64,000 nt of DNA from Winogradskyella tangerina. Its GTDB lineage: Bacteria > Bacteroidota > Bacteroidia > Flavobacteriales > Flavobacteriaceae. Below, piece by piece: positions 44,971-53,554 of this stretch (position 1 is the stretch's first letter; each line of letters begins with the position of its first letter). The position numbers were made by a program, and so were the translations under genes. Location of the stretch: NCBI RefSeq assembly GCF_003260205.1, contig NZ_QERF01000005.1, positions 186,001 to 250,000 on the forward strand, in the 5' to 3' direction. The notes under the pieces were generated by a model. The model had not been told where the DNA came from. It did no database searches and saw only the letters and a list, made by a program, of their open reading frames with translations.

Positions 44971-45921
44971 TTATGATATGTTTAAGTCCTCTTTGATGTA
45001 GTAGCGTTGTTGTTGGCGTTTAGACCTTAAGATCAATTCGCCTAAAAATCCAGCAATAAATAATTGTGAACCAATAATCATGGTCGCTAATGAAATATAA
45101 AATTGTGGACGCTCTGTAATTAATCGCCCAGTTGGATTAAAATAAAGTTTATCTAATCCTAGATAAAAAGCGAAGCCAAAACCAATAATGAACATTATTA
45201 CACCAAGTGCACCGAAGAGATGCATTGGACGTTTACCAAATCGCGATACAAACCAAATGGTTATGAGATCTAAAAACCCGTTGATAAAACGATTCATGCC
45301 AAATTTTGTTTTTCCGTATTTACGCGCTTGATGTTTTACAACTTTTTCACCAATCTTGGTAAAGCCGGCATTTTTTGCTAAAACCGGTATATAGCGATGC
45401 ATTTCACCATAGACATCGATGTGTTTTACAACAGTATTGCTATATGCTTTGAGTCCACAATTAAAATCGTGCAATTTAACGCCAGAGGTGCGTCTAGCTG
45501 CCCAATTGAATAATTTTGAAGGAAGGTTTTTGGTTATTACCGAATCGAAGCGTTTTTTCTTCCAGCCAGAGATGAGGTCGAATTTATCGTCGTTCACCAT
45601 TTTGAATAGCTCTGGGATCTCTTCAGGGTTATCTTGAAGGTCAGCATCCATGGTTATCACCACATTACCTTCAGCTTGAGCAAATCCGGCGTGCAGCGCC
45701 TGAGATTTTCCGAAGTTTTTCAAAAAACGAATACCTTTTACATTCGGATTAGTAGAGCTAAGTTGGGTAATCACTTCCCAAGAACCGTCGGTACTACCGT
45801 CATCAATAAATAGTATTTCATATGAAAACGAATTGGATTGCATCACTGATACAATCCAATCGTGTAATTCTTTTAAAGATTCTTTTTCGTTAAGTAGTGG
45901 TATAACTACTGATAAGTCCAT
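44971..45921 (-). CDS. DPM1-like family 2 glycosyltransferase with two membrane spans
   Basis: 316 residues. GT-A domain (about 1-220) with VVIPLLNEKESL, FIDDGSTDGSW, metal motif MDADLQDNPEEI and QARKYGKTKFGMNRF. Two transmembrane segments follow (about 233-256 and 273-300, FGALGVIMFIIGFGFAFYL and FYISLATMIIGSQLFIAGF), the layout of undecaprenyl/dolichyl-phosphate sugar transferases. It probably moves a sugar to a lipid carrier for envelope glycans. It is a single gene between the mutase and a DUF4199 gene. Confidence 0.88.
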   Translation of the reverse strand: MDLSVVIPLLNEKESLKELHDWIVSVMQSNSFSYEILFIDDGSTDGSWEVITQLSSTNPNVKGIRFLKNFGKSQALHAGFAQAEGNVVITMDADLQDNPEEIPELFKMVNDDKFDLISGWKKKRFDSVITKNLPSKLFNWAARRTSGVKLHDFNCGLKAYSNTVVKHIDVYGEMHRYIPVLAKNAGFTKIGEKVVKHQARKYGKTKFGMNRFINGFLDLITIWFVSRFGKRPMHLFGALGVIMFIIGFGFAFYLGLDKLYFNPTGRLITERPQFYISLATMIIGSQLFIAGFLGELILRSKRQQQRYYIKEDLNIS

Positions 45922-45980
45922 ATGAATATTGTCTAAATATCTAAGACTTCAAAAATAAAGAAATTATTTAATGGAGATTA

Positions 45981-46493
45981 TTAATTGTTTTTCATTACTA
46001 ATCCACCGATCAAAGAGTAGATAAGTCCAAAGAATGCACTCATGGCTACCCAAAAGGTCATACCAATTGCTGGATTTGAAAACTTCTCAACCCAAACCAT
46101 ACTTTGTTCTACCTGTTCTGGAGTCATATTTGGGTTTTCGAGCATTTTTTCCTTAGCAATTTCAATAGCTTGTTGTGTAAATTCCGGATCAATTACATAG
46201 TTAAAAAGCAATCCGTAAACCACAAAAACCAAGGCACTAATGATCGCTACTACCAATCCAACCTTAATAGCATCTCCCAAACTTAAGGTGTTGGCATTAG
46301 CTTTTTTGTATTGGCTAATAGCATAAATAACTACAATTGGGAAAGCGATGTAATAAATAATGTTTGGCCATTGTGCACCTTCTAAAGCCATCCCTGTTAC
46401 ATAAGTTACCACGCTTATAAGTACCATTAATAGACCTAACAATACCCCGTAATTAAGCGAAAATTTACCAGCAGTTGGTTTTTGATGTTCCAT
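45981..46493 (-). CDS. DUF4199-family membrane protein
   Basis: 170 residues with four transmembrane segments (FSLNYGVLLGLLMVLISVVTYV region, IIYYIAFPIVVIYAI, GLVVAIISALVFVVYGLLFNYV, GMTFWVAMSAFFGLIYSLIGGLV) and a loop (ENPNMTPEQVEQSMVW) between the third and fourth. This is the DUF4199 pattern common in Bacteroidetes; function unknown. Spacing to the downstream glycosyltransferase gene is 59 bp. A TATATTTG -7-like element (46532-46539) lies 38 bp upstream. Confidence 0.82.
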   Translation of the reverse strand: MEHQKPTAGKFSLNYGVLLGLLMVLISVVTYVTGMALEGAQWPNIIYYIAFPIVVIYAISQYKKANANTLSLGDAIKVGLVVAIISALVFVVYGLLFNYVIDPEFTQQAIEIAKEKMLENPNMTPEQVEQSMVWVEKFSNPAIGMTFWVAMSAFFGLIYSLIGGLVMKNN

Positions 46494-46584
46494 AATTTGT
46501 TGATTTTTTAGTTAATTGACTAGTTAGTATTCAAATATAGTGATTTGTTACAGCATTTAACTAAATAAAAAATCTATAAAAAGA

Positions 46585-46614
46585 TTGTAGATTTATAAAA
46601 ATTACTTAAATTTG
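46585..46614 (+). promoter_or_regulatory. Promoter of rpmE2
   Basis: TTG (46585-46587), 19-bp spacer, TAAATTTG (46607-46614), a complete consensus promoter with a ~32-nt leader. It is one of the best promoter matches in the window. Confidence 0.75.
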
Positions 46615-46652
46615 CACCTCGAAAAAATCGAAACTATTTAAAGCTTTTAGTG

Positions 46653-46904
46653 ATGAAATCAGGAATACATCCAGAAAATTATAGAGTTGTAGCGTTTAAA
46701 GATATGTCGAATGATGATGTCTTCTTAACGAAGTCTACTGCAGATACAAATGAAACTATTGAGGTTGATGGTGTTGAGTACCCATTAGTAAAGTTGGAAA
46801 TTTCCAGAACATCTCATCCTTACTATACAGGAAAATCTAAATTAGTAGATACAGCTGGTCGTATTGATAAGTTCAAAAACAAATACGCCAAGTTCAAGAA
46901 ATAA
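46653..46904 (+). CDS. rpmE2: 50S ribosomal protein L31, type B
   Basis: 83 residues from ATG 46653 (a GTG one codon earlier is less likely). The start [11 protein letters not shown] and the strings [43 protein letters not shown] C-terminus match L31. The CxxC zinc cysteines of type A L31 are absent, so this is the zinc-free type B form. In many bacteria type B L31 replaces the zinc form under zinc limitation; whether that applies here cannot be judged from one copy. It has its own promoter and terminator. Confidence 0.95.
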   Translation: MKSGIHPENYRVVAFKDMSNDDVFLTKSTADTNETIEVDGVEYPLVKLEISRTSHPYYTGKSKLVDTAGRIDKFKNKYAKFKK

Positions 46905-46927
46905 ACTGAAACACTCAGTTATTTTAA

Positions 46928-46958
46928 AAAGCCTTTCTTTACTAGAAAGGCTTTTTTT
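46928..46958 (+). terminator. Terminator of rpmE2
   Basis: Stem AAAGCCTTTCT / AGAAAGGCTTT with a 5-nt loop and seven T, 24 bp after the stop. Confidence 0.88.
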
Positions 46959-46982
46959 ATTTTTACACAAACGCATTATCAA

Positions 46983-48158
46983 ATGAACTATATACTTTTT
47001 GACGGTCCTTATCGAGATAATCTCTTGCCATTTACTTATACAAGGCCAGTGGCAGATATTAGAGTTGGTATTTTAACCATACGCCAAAAATGGGAATCGT
47101 ATTTAGAATATACCACAACCACGGTAACAGAAGATTATTTGTCAGATAAGTATCCCATGGTTGAAATGGAAGACAACATTATGATCAATGCGTCTTTTTT
47201 ACCGAATGCTGAAGTTGTAGAGTTTGTAAAAAACTTAAAGCACAATCAGGCACTTTTCAAAGGTGAAGATGTTATTGCTTTTTTTGCAAAAGAAGGTGAG
47301 GAGGTTAATGATTTTTCAAAATTTGAGGCCATTGAAGTTCAGGGTGAGATTGTTAAGATCGAAAATACCTGGGATATTTTTTCAAAGAATGGTGAGGCTA
47401 TTGAGGAAGATTTCAACCTTATCACCAAGGATAGAACTTCACAGCCATTACCATCGACTGTAAATACTTTAAATCCTGAAAATATTTTTATTGAAAAAGG
47501 AGCAAAACTCAACTTTGTGACGCTCAATGCGAGTTCGGGTCCAATTTACATTGGTCGAGATGCCGAAATTATGGAAGGCTCCGTGGTAAGAGGTCCATTA
47601 GCACTTTGTCATAATGCAACACTAAAACTAGCAACAAAGATCTACGGACCAACAACTGTAGGACCATTCAGTAAGGTAGGAGGCGAAGTAAATAACTCCG
47701 TCTTATTTGGCTATTCTAATAAAGGGCATGATGGATTTTTAGGGAATTCGGTATTAGGTGAATGGTGCAACCTCGGCGCAGATACCAATAATAGTAATTT
47801 AAAGAACAACTATGCAGAAGTACGGTTGTGGGATTATAAAACAGGAGGTTTTGCCAGAACAGGATTACAATTTTGCGGCCTCATGATGGGCGACCATAGC
47901 AAATGCGGTATCAATACCATGTTTAATACTGGTACAGTTGTTGGTGTTAGTGCTAATATCTTTGGAAGTGGATTCCCGCGTAATTTCGTCCCTAGTTTTT
48001 CATGGGGTGGAAGTAAAGGCTTTGTAACCTATAAAACCAATAAGGCATTTGAAGTGGCAAAAGTGGTGATGGGCAGACGCAAAGAAGAGTTCACGGAAAA
48101 AGATGAAGCCATTTTAGAGCATGTTTTTGAAATAACTAAATCGTACAGAAGAGAATAA
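46983..48158 (+). CDS. GlmU-related putative sugar nucleotidyltransferase/acyltransferase
   Basis: 391 residues. The N-terminal half (NYILFDGPYRDNLLPFTYTRPVADIRVGI) resembles the nucleotidyltransferase-like domain of Bacteroidetes GlmU-like proteins. The C-terminal half (about 170-370) has left-handed beta-helix repeats (IYIGRDAEIMEGSVVRGP, LKLATKIYGPTTVGPFSKVGG) as in UDP-GlcNAc pyrophosphorylase/acetyltransferases. The usual GxGTRM-type pyrophosphorylase loop is not seen, so catalytic identity is uncertain. The gene is 24 bp after the rpmE2 terminator and 1 bp before the next gene, so the two are co-transcribed. Confidence 0.78.
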   Translation: MNYILFDGPYRDNLLPFTYTRPVADIRVGILTIRQKWESYLEYTTTTVTEDYLSDKYPMVEMEDNIMINASFLPNAEVVEFVKNLKHNQALFKGEDVIAFFAKEGEEVNDFSKFEAIEVQGEIVKIENTWDIFSKNGEAIEEDFNLITKDRTSQPLPSTVNTLNPENIFIEKGAKLNFVTLNASSGPIYIGRDAEIMEGSVVRGPLALCHNATLKLATKIYGPTTVGPFSKVGGEVNNSVLFGYSNKGHDGFLGNSVLGEWCNLGADTNNSNLKNNYAEVRLWDYKTGGFARTGLQFCGLMMGDHSKCGINTMFNTGTVVGVSANIFGSGFPRNFVPSFSWGGSKGFVTYKTNKAFEVAKVVMGRRKEEFTEKDEAILEHVFEITKSYRRE

Positions 48159-48159
48159 T

Positions 48160-49068
48160 ATGAAACTCAAATCCCAAATTTCGATCCTACTTGTTTTTAC
48201 GATAGTTTTCGGCTATTCACAAAGCGAATCTACTGAAATTAAAAAGCTTGATATTAATACCGAGCTCGATCACTTTGCTGCCCGTGTTGTTGGTGATAAA
48301 ATTTATTTCAGCCATAACCTTACTACAAAACGTGGTCGTGCTATTAAGGATAAATACGACGGATTTATTTATACCATGTATGAAGCGCCACTGAGCGAAG
48401 ACGGCGAAATAAAAGATGCACAACCTGTTACGAAGACCGAATTAGGACGATTTAATATGTCTGCAGCTACTTTTTCTAAAGACGGGCGATTTATGTATTT
48501 TACAACCAATCAATTGGGAAAAGGAACCAATAAATTAAAGGGTATAGAAACCTACAATTTACAAATTAGACGTGCTGAATATGTTGAAGGTAAAGGCTGG
48601 ACGAACTTTGAAACTTTACCTTTTTGTGAACCCGATCATAATTATGCCCATCCGGCGTTGAGCCCAGATGGAAGCACACTTTACTTTATTGCAGATGTGA
48701 AGGGTACCAAGGGAAAATCTGATCTTTATAAAGTGTCTGTGACTGACCATAGTACTTATGGTGAAGTCACAAGTCTTGGGGAGACTATAAATTCATCGCG
48801 CACTGAAATCTTTCCGTTTGTGAGCGCTGATAATAAATTGTATTTCTCCTCTAATCGCAGAGGTGGTAAAGGTGGCATTGATATTTATGTTTATGATCTT
48901 AACTCTACGGATAGCGAGCAAGTACCAATTTCTTTAGAAGCACCTATTAACAGTAGAGGCGATGATTTTTCTTTCTTTTTAAATGATGACCTCACTACAG
49001 GATATTTATCTTCTCGTCGTTTGAAAGGTGAAGGCGGTGATGATCTGTATTATTTTGAGAAATTCTAA
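48160..49068 (+). CDS. Exported PD40/TolB-like beta-propeller protein
   Basis: 302 residues with signal peptide MKLKSQISILLVFTIVFGYSQ. PD40-type WD repeats are seen in ATFSKDGRFMYFTTNQLGKG, HPALSPDGSTLYFIADVKG and PFVSADNKLYFSSNRRGGKGGIDIYVYDL. The pattern resembles the propeller part of OmpA-fused proteins in Bacteroidetes, but no OmpA domain follows. It probably interacts with envelope proteins. It is the second gene of the GlmU-like unit, and the stop is followed within 5 bp by a tandem-repeat field. Confidence 0.78.
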   Translation: MKLKSQISILLVFTIVFGYSQSESTEIKKLDINTELDHFAARVVGDKIYFSHNLTTKRGRAIKDKYDGFIYTMYEAPLSEDGEIKDAQPVTKTELGRFNMSAATFSKDGRFMYFTTNQLGKGTNKLKGIETYNLQIRRAEYVEGKGWTNFETLPFCEPDHNYAHPALSPDGSTLYFIADVKGTKGKSDLYKVSVTDHSTYGEVTSLGETINSSRTEIFPFVSADNKLYFSSNRRGGKGGIDIYVYDLNSTDSEQVPISLEAPINSRGDDFSFFLNDDLTTGYLSSRRLKGEGGDDLYYFEKF

Positions 49069-49073
49069 GTTAA

Positions 49074-49149
49074 TTAGAAAATTAGAAAATTAGAAAATTA
49101 GAAAATTAGAAAATTAGAAAATTAGTTAATTAGTTAATTAGATAATTAG
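49074..49149. repeat. Octamer tandem array TTAGNNNN
   Basis: Six exact copies of TTAGAAAA (49074-49121), two of TTAGTTAA (49122-49137), one TTAGATAA (49138-49145) and a partial unit, all in strict 8-bp phase. It begins 5 bp after the stop codon of the PD40 gene. No terminator hairpin is present in this convergent junction. Confidence 0.9.
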
Positions 49150-49187
49150 ATTTTTGTTTTGTGCGTTAGTAGAACATAAATTTATTA

Positions 49188-49267
49188 ACTTACAACTTAC
49201 AACTTACAACTTACAACTTACAACTTACAACTTACAACTTACAACTTACAACTTACAACTTACAACT
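49188..49267. repeat. Heptamer tandem array ACTTACA
   Basis: About 11 perfect copies of the 7-mer ACTTACA in 80 bp. It runs into the 3' end of the peptide-binding lipoprotein gene, whose last two codons and stop (49260-49267) lie inside the array. The 38 bp between the octamer and heptamer arrays shows no repeat. Confidence 0.92.
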
Positions 49268-50882
49268 CATTACTTTCCACTTTCCTAACTTGTTTTAGCT
49301 CTAGTAAATTGGTAGTATTAATACCAAGTCCTTCAACTTCTTTTCTTGTAAATCGAACCACTTCGTCGTAAAATAACGGAACAATCGGTGCGGAGGTCAT
49401 GATCAACGAATCCATTTTTGTGTATAATTCGGCTCTTAATTCAGGGTTGGTTTCTAAGTATGAAGCTTCGTATAGTCGATCGAATTCTTCACTAGAATAA
49501 TGTGTGTAATTAGGTCCGTTAGGTGCAAAATTTTTACTGAAATACAGCGATAAATAATTCTCAGCATCGGGATAATCAGCTACCCAACTTGCCCGGAAAA
49601 AATCGAGTTGTCCGTTTGCTTTAGCGTCTTTTAAGCTTGAAGCAGGGATCACATCCACATTTACAAGTAGTCCGATCTTTTGTAATTCACGCTGAATGAA
49701 CTCACAAAAACTTAGGTAGTTGCTCGTTGTGGTTAAAGTGATTTCTGGATTGGTAATCCCTGTTTCAGACTTAAATTCTGCAACCAGAGCTTTTGCTTTT
49801 TCAGGCTGGTAACTAAATCCGATAGTTTCATCAAAACCTGGAAGTCCTTTCGGAATAAAACCACCAGAGGCCGGAATACCAATACCGTTTCTGAGGTAAG
49901 TCATCATTTTAGCCCTATCGAAGCCTAAATTTATAGCCTTCCTCAATTTTAAAGCTTGTAATTCGGCAACCTCGGTTTCCATAAAAAATGCCAAATATTC
50001 TGTATTAAGATAGGGCCCACGAATCATATTTACATCTTCAGAATAAAGTGATCGCAACGCTCCATCAGATGTCAATATTTCATCTTTGTAAGAAGCGTCT
50101 AAACCTGAAACAAAATCGATATTACCTTGTGCAAATTGCAAAAACTCACTTTGTTTATCGGGTAAAAAAGTAATAGCTACGGCCTCTAAGTGAGGTAATG
50201 AATTTCCATCTTTGTCTTTTTCGAAATAGCTATTGTTTCGTCTAAAAACTAGTTTGATGTTTTCTTCCCAACGTTTGAATTTGAATGGTCCAGTACCAAT
50301 GGGATTTGATCTAAACTCACTACCATAATGCTCTACAATTTCTTCAGGTACGACAGAACAGTATTTCATGGTTAGCAGTCCTAAAAATGCTGGGAATGGC
50401 TGTTTTAATTTAATTTGAAATGTTGAATCGTTAAGGGCTGAATAGCTTTCAACTTTATTTAAAACCCAACTTCCTGGTGAAGCAATAGATTTATTCTTTA
50501 AACGATTCAAACTGTATTCAAAATCCGAAGCTATTACAGTTCGTGTAGAATCGGTTCCGAATAATTCATGCTTATGAAAAAACACATCATTTCTGAGTGT
50601 AAATGTATAAGTAGTAGCACTATCGGTAACCACCCAATTTTTAGCAATACAAGATTGCACATTGAGCTGATCGTCCATCTGAACAAGACCATTAAATAAC
50701 TGATGTGTTGCCCATATATCAGCAATATCCTTTGAAAACGCCGGATCTAAAGAGCCAATATTTTTATGTTCGTTATAACGAAATACTAAATGGTCTTTAT
50801 TCGTCTTATCTTTTGAATTACAAGACCATAGGCAAAGACAGATCATTAAGTATTTGAATAAGAGCCGACTGGGTTTTTGCAT
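49260..50882 (-). CDS. Peptide/nickel-type ABC substrate-binding lipoprotein
   Basis: 540 residues from ATG 50882, giving lipoprotein signal MQKPSRLLFKYLMICLCLWSC; a longer frame to 51005 would cross the divergent gene's control region. The SBP_bac_5 (OppA/DppA) fold shows FRYNEHKNIGSLDPAFSKD, YTFTLRNDVFFHKHELFG, NPIGTGPFKFKRW and APIVPLFYDE. It captures peptides or a metal complex for an ABC importer, but no permease or ATPase gene is adjacent. Its 3' end lies within a heptamer repeat array, which supplies the final Glu-Leu and stop. Confidence 0.85.
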   Translation of the reverse strand: MQKPSRLLFKYLMICLCLWSCNSKDKTNKDHLVFRYNEHKNIGSLDPAFSKDIADIWATHQLFNGLVQMDDQLNVQSCIAKNWVVTDSATTYTFTLRNDVFFHKHELFGTDSTRTVIASDFEYSLNRLKNKSIASPGSWVLNKVESYSALNDSTFQIKLKQPFPAFLGLLTMKYCSVVPEEIVEHYGSEFRSNPIGTGPFKFKRWEENIKLVFRRNNSYFEKDKDGNSLPHLEAVAITFLPDKQSEFLQFAQGNIDFVSGLDASYKDEILTSDGALRSLYSEDVNMIRGPYLNTEYLAFFMETEVAELQALKLRKAINLGFDRAKMMTYLRNGIGIPASGGFIPKGLPGFDETIGFSYQPEKAKALVAEFKSETGITNPEITLTTTSNYLSFCEFIQRELQKIGLLVNVDVIPASSLKDAKANGQLDFFRASWVADYPDAENYLSLYFSKNFAPNGPNYTHYSSEEFDRLYEASYLETNPELRAELYTKMDSLIMTSAPIVPLFYDEVVRFTRKEVEGLGINTTNLLELKQVRKVESNEL

Positions 50883-50905
50883 ATAACTTATATGTTGTAA
50901 ATTTG
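50877..50905 (+). promoter_or_regulatory. Promoter of mtaB
   Basis: TTG (50877-50879), 18-bp spacer, TAAATTTG (50898-50905). The -33 element overlaps the start codon region of the divergent lipoprotein gene. The leader of about 62 nt contains the palindrome at 50947-50965. Confidence 0.6.
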
Positions 50906-50946
50906 CTGCCACCAAAAATTTAGCCTTAAAGGTAATTTTAAAAAGG

Positions 50947-50965
50947 TCCTGAAACAAGTTCGGGA
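50947..50965. repeat. Imperfect palindrome of a dispersed-repeat type
   Basis: TCCTGAA-N5-TTCGGGA, arms pairing with one G-T. Hairpins of the form 'cctgaac..gtttcagg' are scattered through many Bacteroidetes genomes, and the antisense reading gives a phrase like IIPNLFQDL that recurs in spurious ORFs. This is a single copy in the mtaB leader. Confidence 0.5.
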
Positions 50966-50974
50966 TAATAAAAG

Positions 50975-52303
50975 ATGGAAACAAAAAAAGTCGCTTTTTA
51001 TACACTAGGTTGTAAGCTTAATTTCTCTGAGACTTCTACTATTGCCAGAAGTTTTGGTAATGAGGGCTTCGATCGTGTGGACTTTAATGAGAAAGCCGAC
51101 ATTTATGTTATAAATACATGTTCGGTTACCGAGAATGCTGACAAGCGTTTTAAAACCATCGTAAAACAAGCGCAGAAAGTAAATCCAGATGCCTTTGTTG
51201 CAGCCATAGGGTGTTATGCTCAATTAAAACCACAAGAATTAGCAGACGTTGATGGTGTTGACCTGGTGCTTGGTGCAACCGAAAAATTTAAGATTACTGA
51301 TTACCTAAATGACCTCACAAAGAATGACTTTGGCGAAGTACATAGTTGTGAGATCGAAGATGCTGATTTTTATGTAGGAAGCTACTCTATCGGTGATAGA
51401 ACCAGAGCTTTTTTGAAAGTACAAGATGGTTGTGATTACAAATGTACCTATTGCACCATTCCTTTGGCTCGTGGGATTTCGCGTAGTGATACCATGGAAA
51501 ATGTGCTGAAAAATGCTCGAGAGATTTCTGCCCAAGGTATAAAGGAAATTGTATTAACGGGTGTAAATATTGGTGATTATGGAAAGGGTGAATTTGGGAA
51601 TAAAAAACATGAACACACTTTTTTAGATTTAGTTACTGAACTCGATAAGGTAGAAGGTATTGAACGCTTAAGGATTTCTTCAATTGAACCAAATTTGCTC
51701 AAAAATGAAACCATAGAACTCGTTTCAAGATCGAGAGCATTTGTTCCGCATTTTCATGTGCCATTACAAAGCGGTAGCAATGCTATTCTTAAGAAAATGA
51801 AACGTCGTTACATGCGCGAATTGTATGTGGATCGCGTTTCAAAAATAAAAGAAGTGATGCCTCATGCCTGTATTGGAGTAGATGTCATTGTTGGGTTTCC
51901 TGGAGAAACTGATGAGCATTTCCTCGAAACTTATAATTTCTTAAATGAGTTAGATATTTCGTATTTACATGTGTTCACCTACTCCGAACGTGATAATACG
52001 GAGGCCGCAAGTATGGATGGTGTGGTGCCAAAAAATGTGAGGGCAAAACGCAGTAAAATGTTAAGAGGCCTATCTGCTAAAAAGCGAAGAGCATTCTATG
52101 AAAGCCAGCTTTCCACTGAGCGCGTCGTCTTATTTGAAGGAGAAAATAAAGAGGGTTATATTCACGGTTTTACAGAAAACTACGTTAAGGTGAAAACCCC
52201 TTGGAACCCTGAATTGGTGAATACTCTGCATAAAGTTCAACTTACAAAGATCGATGAAGACGGTTTAGTGCGTTTCGATTTTATAGAAAGTTTAGTTGTT
52301 TAA
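50975..52303 (+). CDS. mtaB: tRNA t6A37 methylthiotransferase MtaB
   Basis: 442 residues. An N-terminal UPF0004 domain with three cysteines (TLGCKLNFSETS, NTCSVTENADKR, IGCYAQLKP) binds one Fe-S cluster. The radical SAM motif CDYKCTYCTIPLARG (near 150-164) binds the second. A C-terminal TRAM-like domain closes the protein. The N-terminal pattern and length match MtaB (ms2t6A) rather than MiaB or RimO. It adds a methylthio group to t6A37 in tRNAs reading ANN codons. A promoter and terminator flank it as a single gene. Confidence 0.93.
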   Translation: METKKVAFYTLGCKLNFSETSTIARSFGNEGFDRVDFNEKADIYVINTCSVTENADKRFKTIVKQAQKVNPDAFVAAIGCYAQLKPQELADVDGVDLVLGATEKFKITDYLNDLTKNDFGEVHSCEIEDADFYVGSYSIGDRTRAFLKVQDGCDYKCTYCTIPLARGISRSDTMENVLKNAREISAQGIKEIVLTGVNIGDYGKGEFGNKKHEHTFLDLVTELDKVEGIERLRISSIEPNLLKNETIELVSRSRAFVPHFHVPLQSGSNAILKKMKRRYMRELYVDRVSKIKEVMPHACIGVDVIVGFPGETDEHFLETYNFLNELDISYLHVFTYSERDNTEAASMDGVVPKNVRAKRSKMLRGLSAKKRRAFYESQLSTERVVLFEGENKEGYIHGFTENYVKVKTPWNPELVNTLHKVQLTKIDEDGLVRFDFIESLVV

Positions 52304-52307
52304 ATTA

Positions 52308-52341
52308 AAAAAGCCCTCCACACTAGTGCTTTGGGCTTTTC
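52308..52341 (+). terminator. Terminator of mtaB
   Basis: Outer stem AAAAGCCC / GGGCTTTT with a long loop (TCCACACTAGTGCTTT, containing a small inner palindrome), then CATTTTATTT. It lies 5 bp after the stop and may work in both directions. Confidence 0.7.
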
Positions 52342-52363
52342 ATTTTATTTCTTTTTCCTAAAA

Positions 52364-52660
52364 TTATATGCGGATACCAACCGGTAACATACGCTTATAT
52401 TTTCTGTTGCTTCTAACAAATTTTGCAATTTCTGGACTAGTAGGAACAACGCTTATGTTTCGTTCTTTGATGTCATCAAACACCATGGCTAAAAATTCTT
52501 TTTCAAATTCTACTGTTCTTATCGATTCAGGTATTACCAACTTGGTTAAAAAAATCTTTCGTTCTTGAAGGGAATACTCAATAACAGCCATCTCATTCTC
52601 AACCTTTAATTCATATTGACGCAGAAAGTCATTATCAATCAATTCAGCAGTTTCAGTCAT
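52364..52660 (-). CDS. Small GNAT-like N-acetyltransferase (YjdJ type)
   Basis: 98 residues from ATG 52660; a longer frame exists but lacks the family's start. The sequence (ENEMAVIEYSLQERKIFLTK ... IPESIRTVEFEKEFLAMVFDD ... NISVVPTSPEIAKFVRSN) follows the short Gcn5-related family (Acetyltransf_CG, YjdJ) with its characteristic VVPTSP strand near the C-terminus. The usual V/I-P-x-x-x-x-G-x-G/A loop is degraded (VIPESIRTVEFEKE), so acetyl-CoA binding is doubtful. TACCTTTG (52727-52734) is a -7 candidate. Confidence 0.68.
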   Translation of the reverse strand: MTETAELIDNDFLRQYELKVENEMAVIEYSLQERKIFLTKLVIPESIRTVEFEKEFLAMVFDDIKERNISVVPTSPEIAKFVRSNRKYKRMLPVGIRI

Positions 52661-52726
52661 AATTTTCTTTGTTTTTAAGTTAGCGGTTGGCAAGTAGATA
52701 CTATATTTTATTATAGTTTTGCAGTG

Positions 52727-52734
52727 CAAAGGTA
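52727..52734 (-). promoter_or_regulatory. Likely -7 element of the GNAT-like gene
   Basis: TACCTTTG on the - strand, 66 bp upstream of the chosen ATG, supporting a transcript that starts before the short start codon. No -33 TTG recognised. Confidence 0.4.
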
Positions 52735-52844
52735 CAAAAATTCAGTGGAAGTTTTAAGATAGGGTTGTTAAAACGTTAAATTATAACTAATTAAGTATTT
52801 AGGCTCTGAATAAATTTTGAAATTTAAAAGCGAAGAAAAAACGA

Positions 52845-53507
52845 ATGACCTCAGAATTGACCCATGTTTATTTAATGCCGGGAATGGCGGCGAATCCAAC
52901 AATTTTTGAGCACATAAAACTACCTGAAGATCGCTATAAGATTCATTGGTTAGAATGGCAGATTCCAGAAAAAGACGAGTCTTTAGAAGCTTATGCCAAG
53001 AAGATGTGCGAATTTATCACTTATGATAACAGTGTACTTTTAGGTGTGTCATTTGGTGGTATGCTTGTTCAAGAGATGAGTAAATACTTAAAGCTGAAAA
53101 AACTCTTCGTTGTTTCTAGTGTGAAATCTCATCACGAATTGCCAAAACGCTTGAAATTACTTAAATACACTAAAGCTTATAAAATTTTACCAACACAATT
53201 GGTGAGTAATATTGATCTTTTGGCAAAATATGCCTTTGGTGAAACCATAAAAAAGCGTGTTGATCTTTACAAAAAGTACCTTTCTGTTAGTGATAAAGTC
53301 TACTTAGATTGGGCTATAAAACAAGTGGTTTGTTGGGATCAGGAAGAACCGCATCCTGAAGCAATTTACATTCATGGAGATAAGGATATTGTCTTTCCAC
53401 ATTCTTGTCAGGGCGACTGCATCGTTCTCAAGGGAGGAACACATATAATGATAATCAATAAGTTCAAGTGGTTTAACGAAAATCTGCCGAAACTAATTGA
53501 GGCTTAG
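52845..53507 (+). CDS. Alpha/beta hydrolase
   Basis: 220 residues without a signal peptide. The oxyanion region is MPGMAANPTIFE, the nucleophile elbow GVSFGG (Ser near 66), the acid HGDKDIVFP (Asp near 184) and the base GGTHIM (His near 202), so a complete triad is visible. The core is short, with few cap insertions. The substrate is unknown. It is 47 bp upstream of a lytic transglycosylase gene on the same strand, probably one unit. Confidence 0.82.
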   Translation: MTSELTHVYLMPGMAANPTIFEHIKLPEDRYKIHWLEWQIPEKDESLEAYAKKMCEFITYDNSVLLGVSFGGMLVQEMSKYLKLKKLFVVSSVKSHHELPKRLKLLKYTKAYKILPTQLVSNIDLLAKYAFGETIKKRVDLYKKYLSVSDKVYLDWAIKQVVCWDQEEPHPEAIYIHGDKDIVFPHSCQGDCIVLKGGTHIMIINKFKWFNENLPKLIEA

Positions 53508-53554
53508 GTTTGTATAATTCAATTCTTTTTTTACATTGTACAAAAAATAACGCC

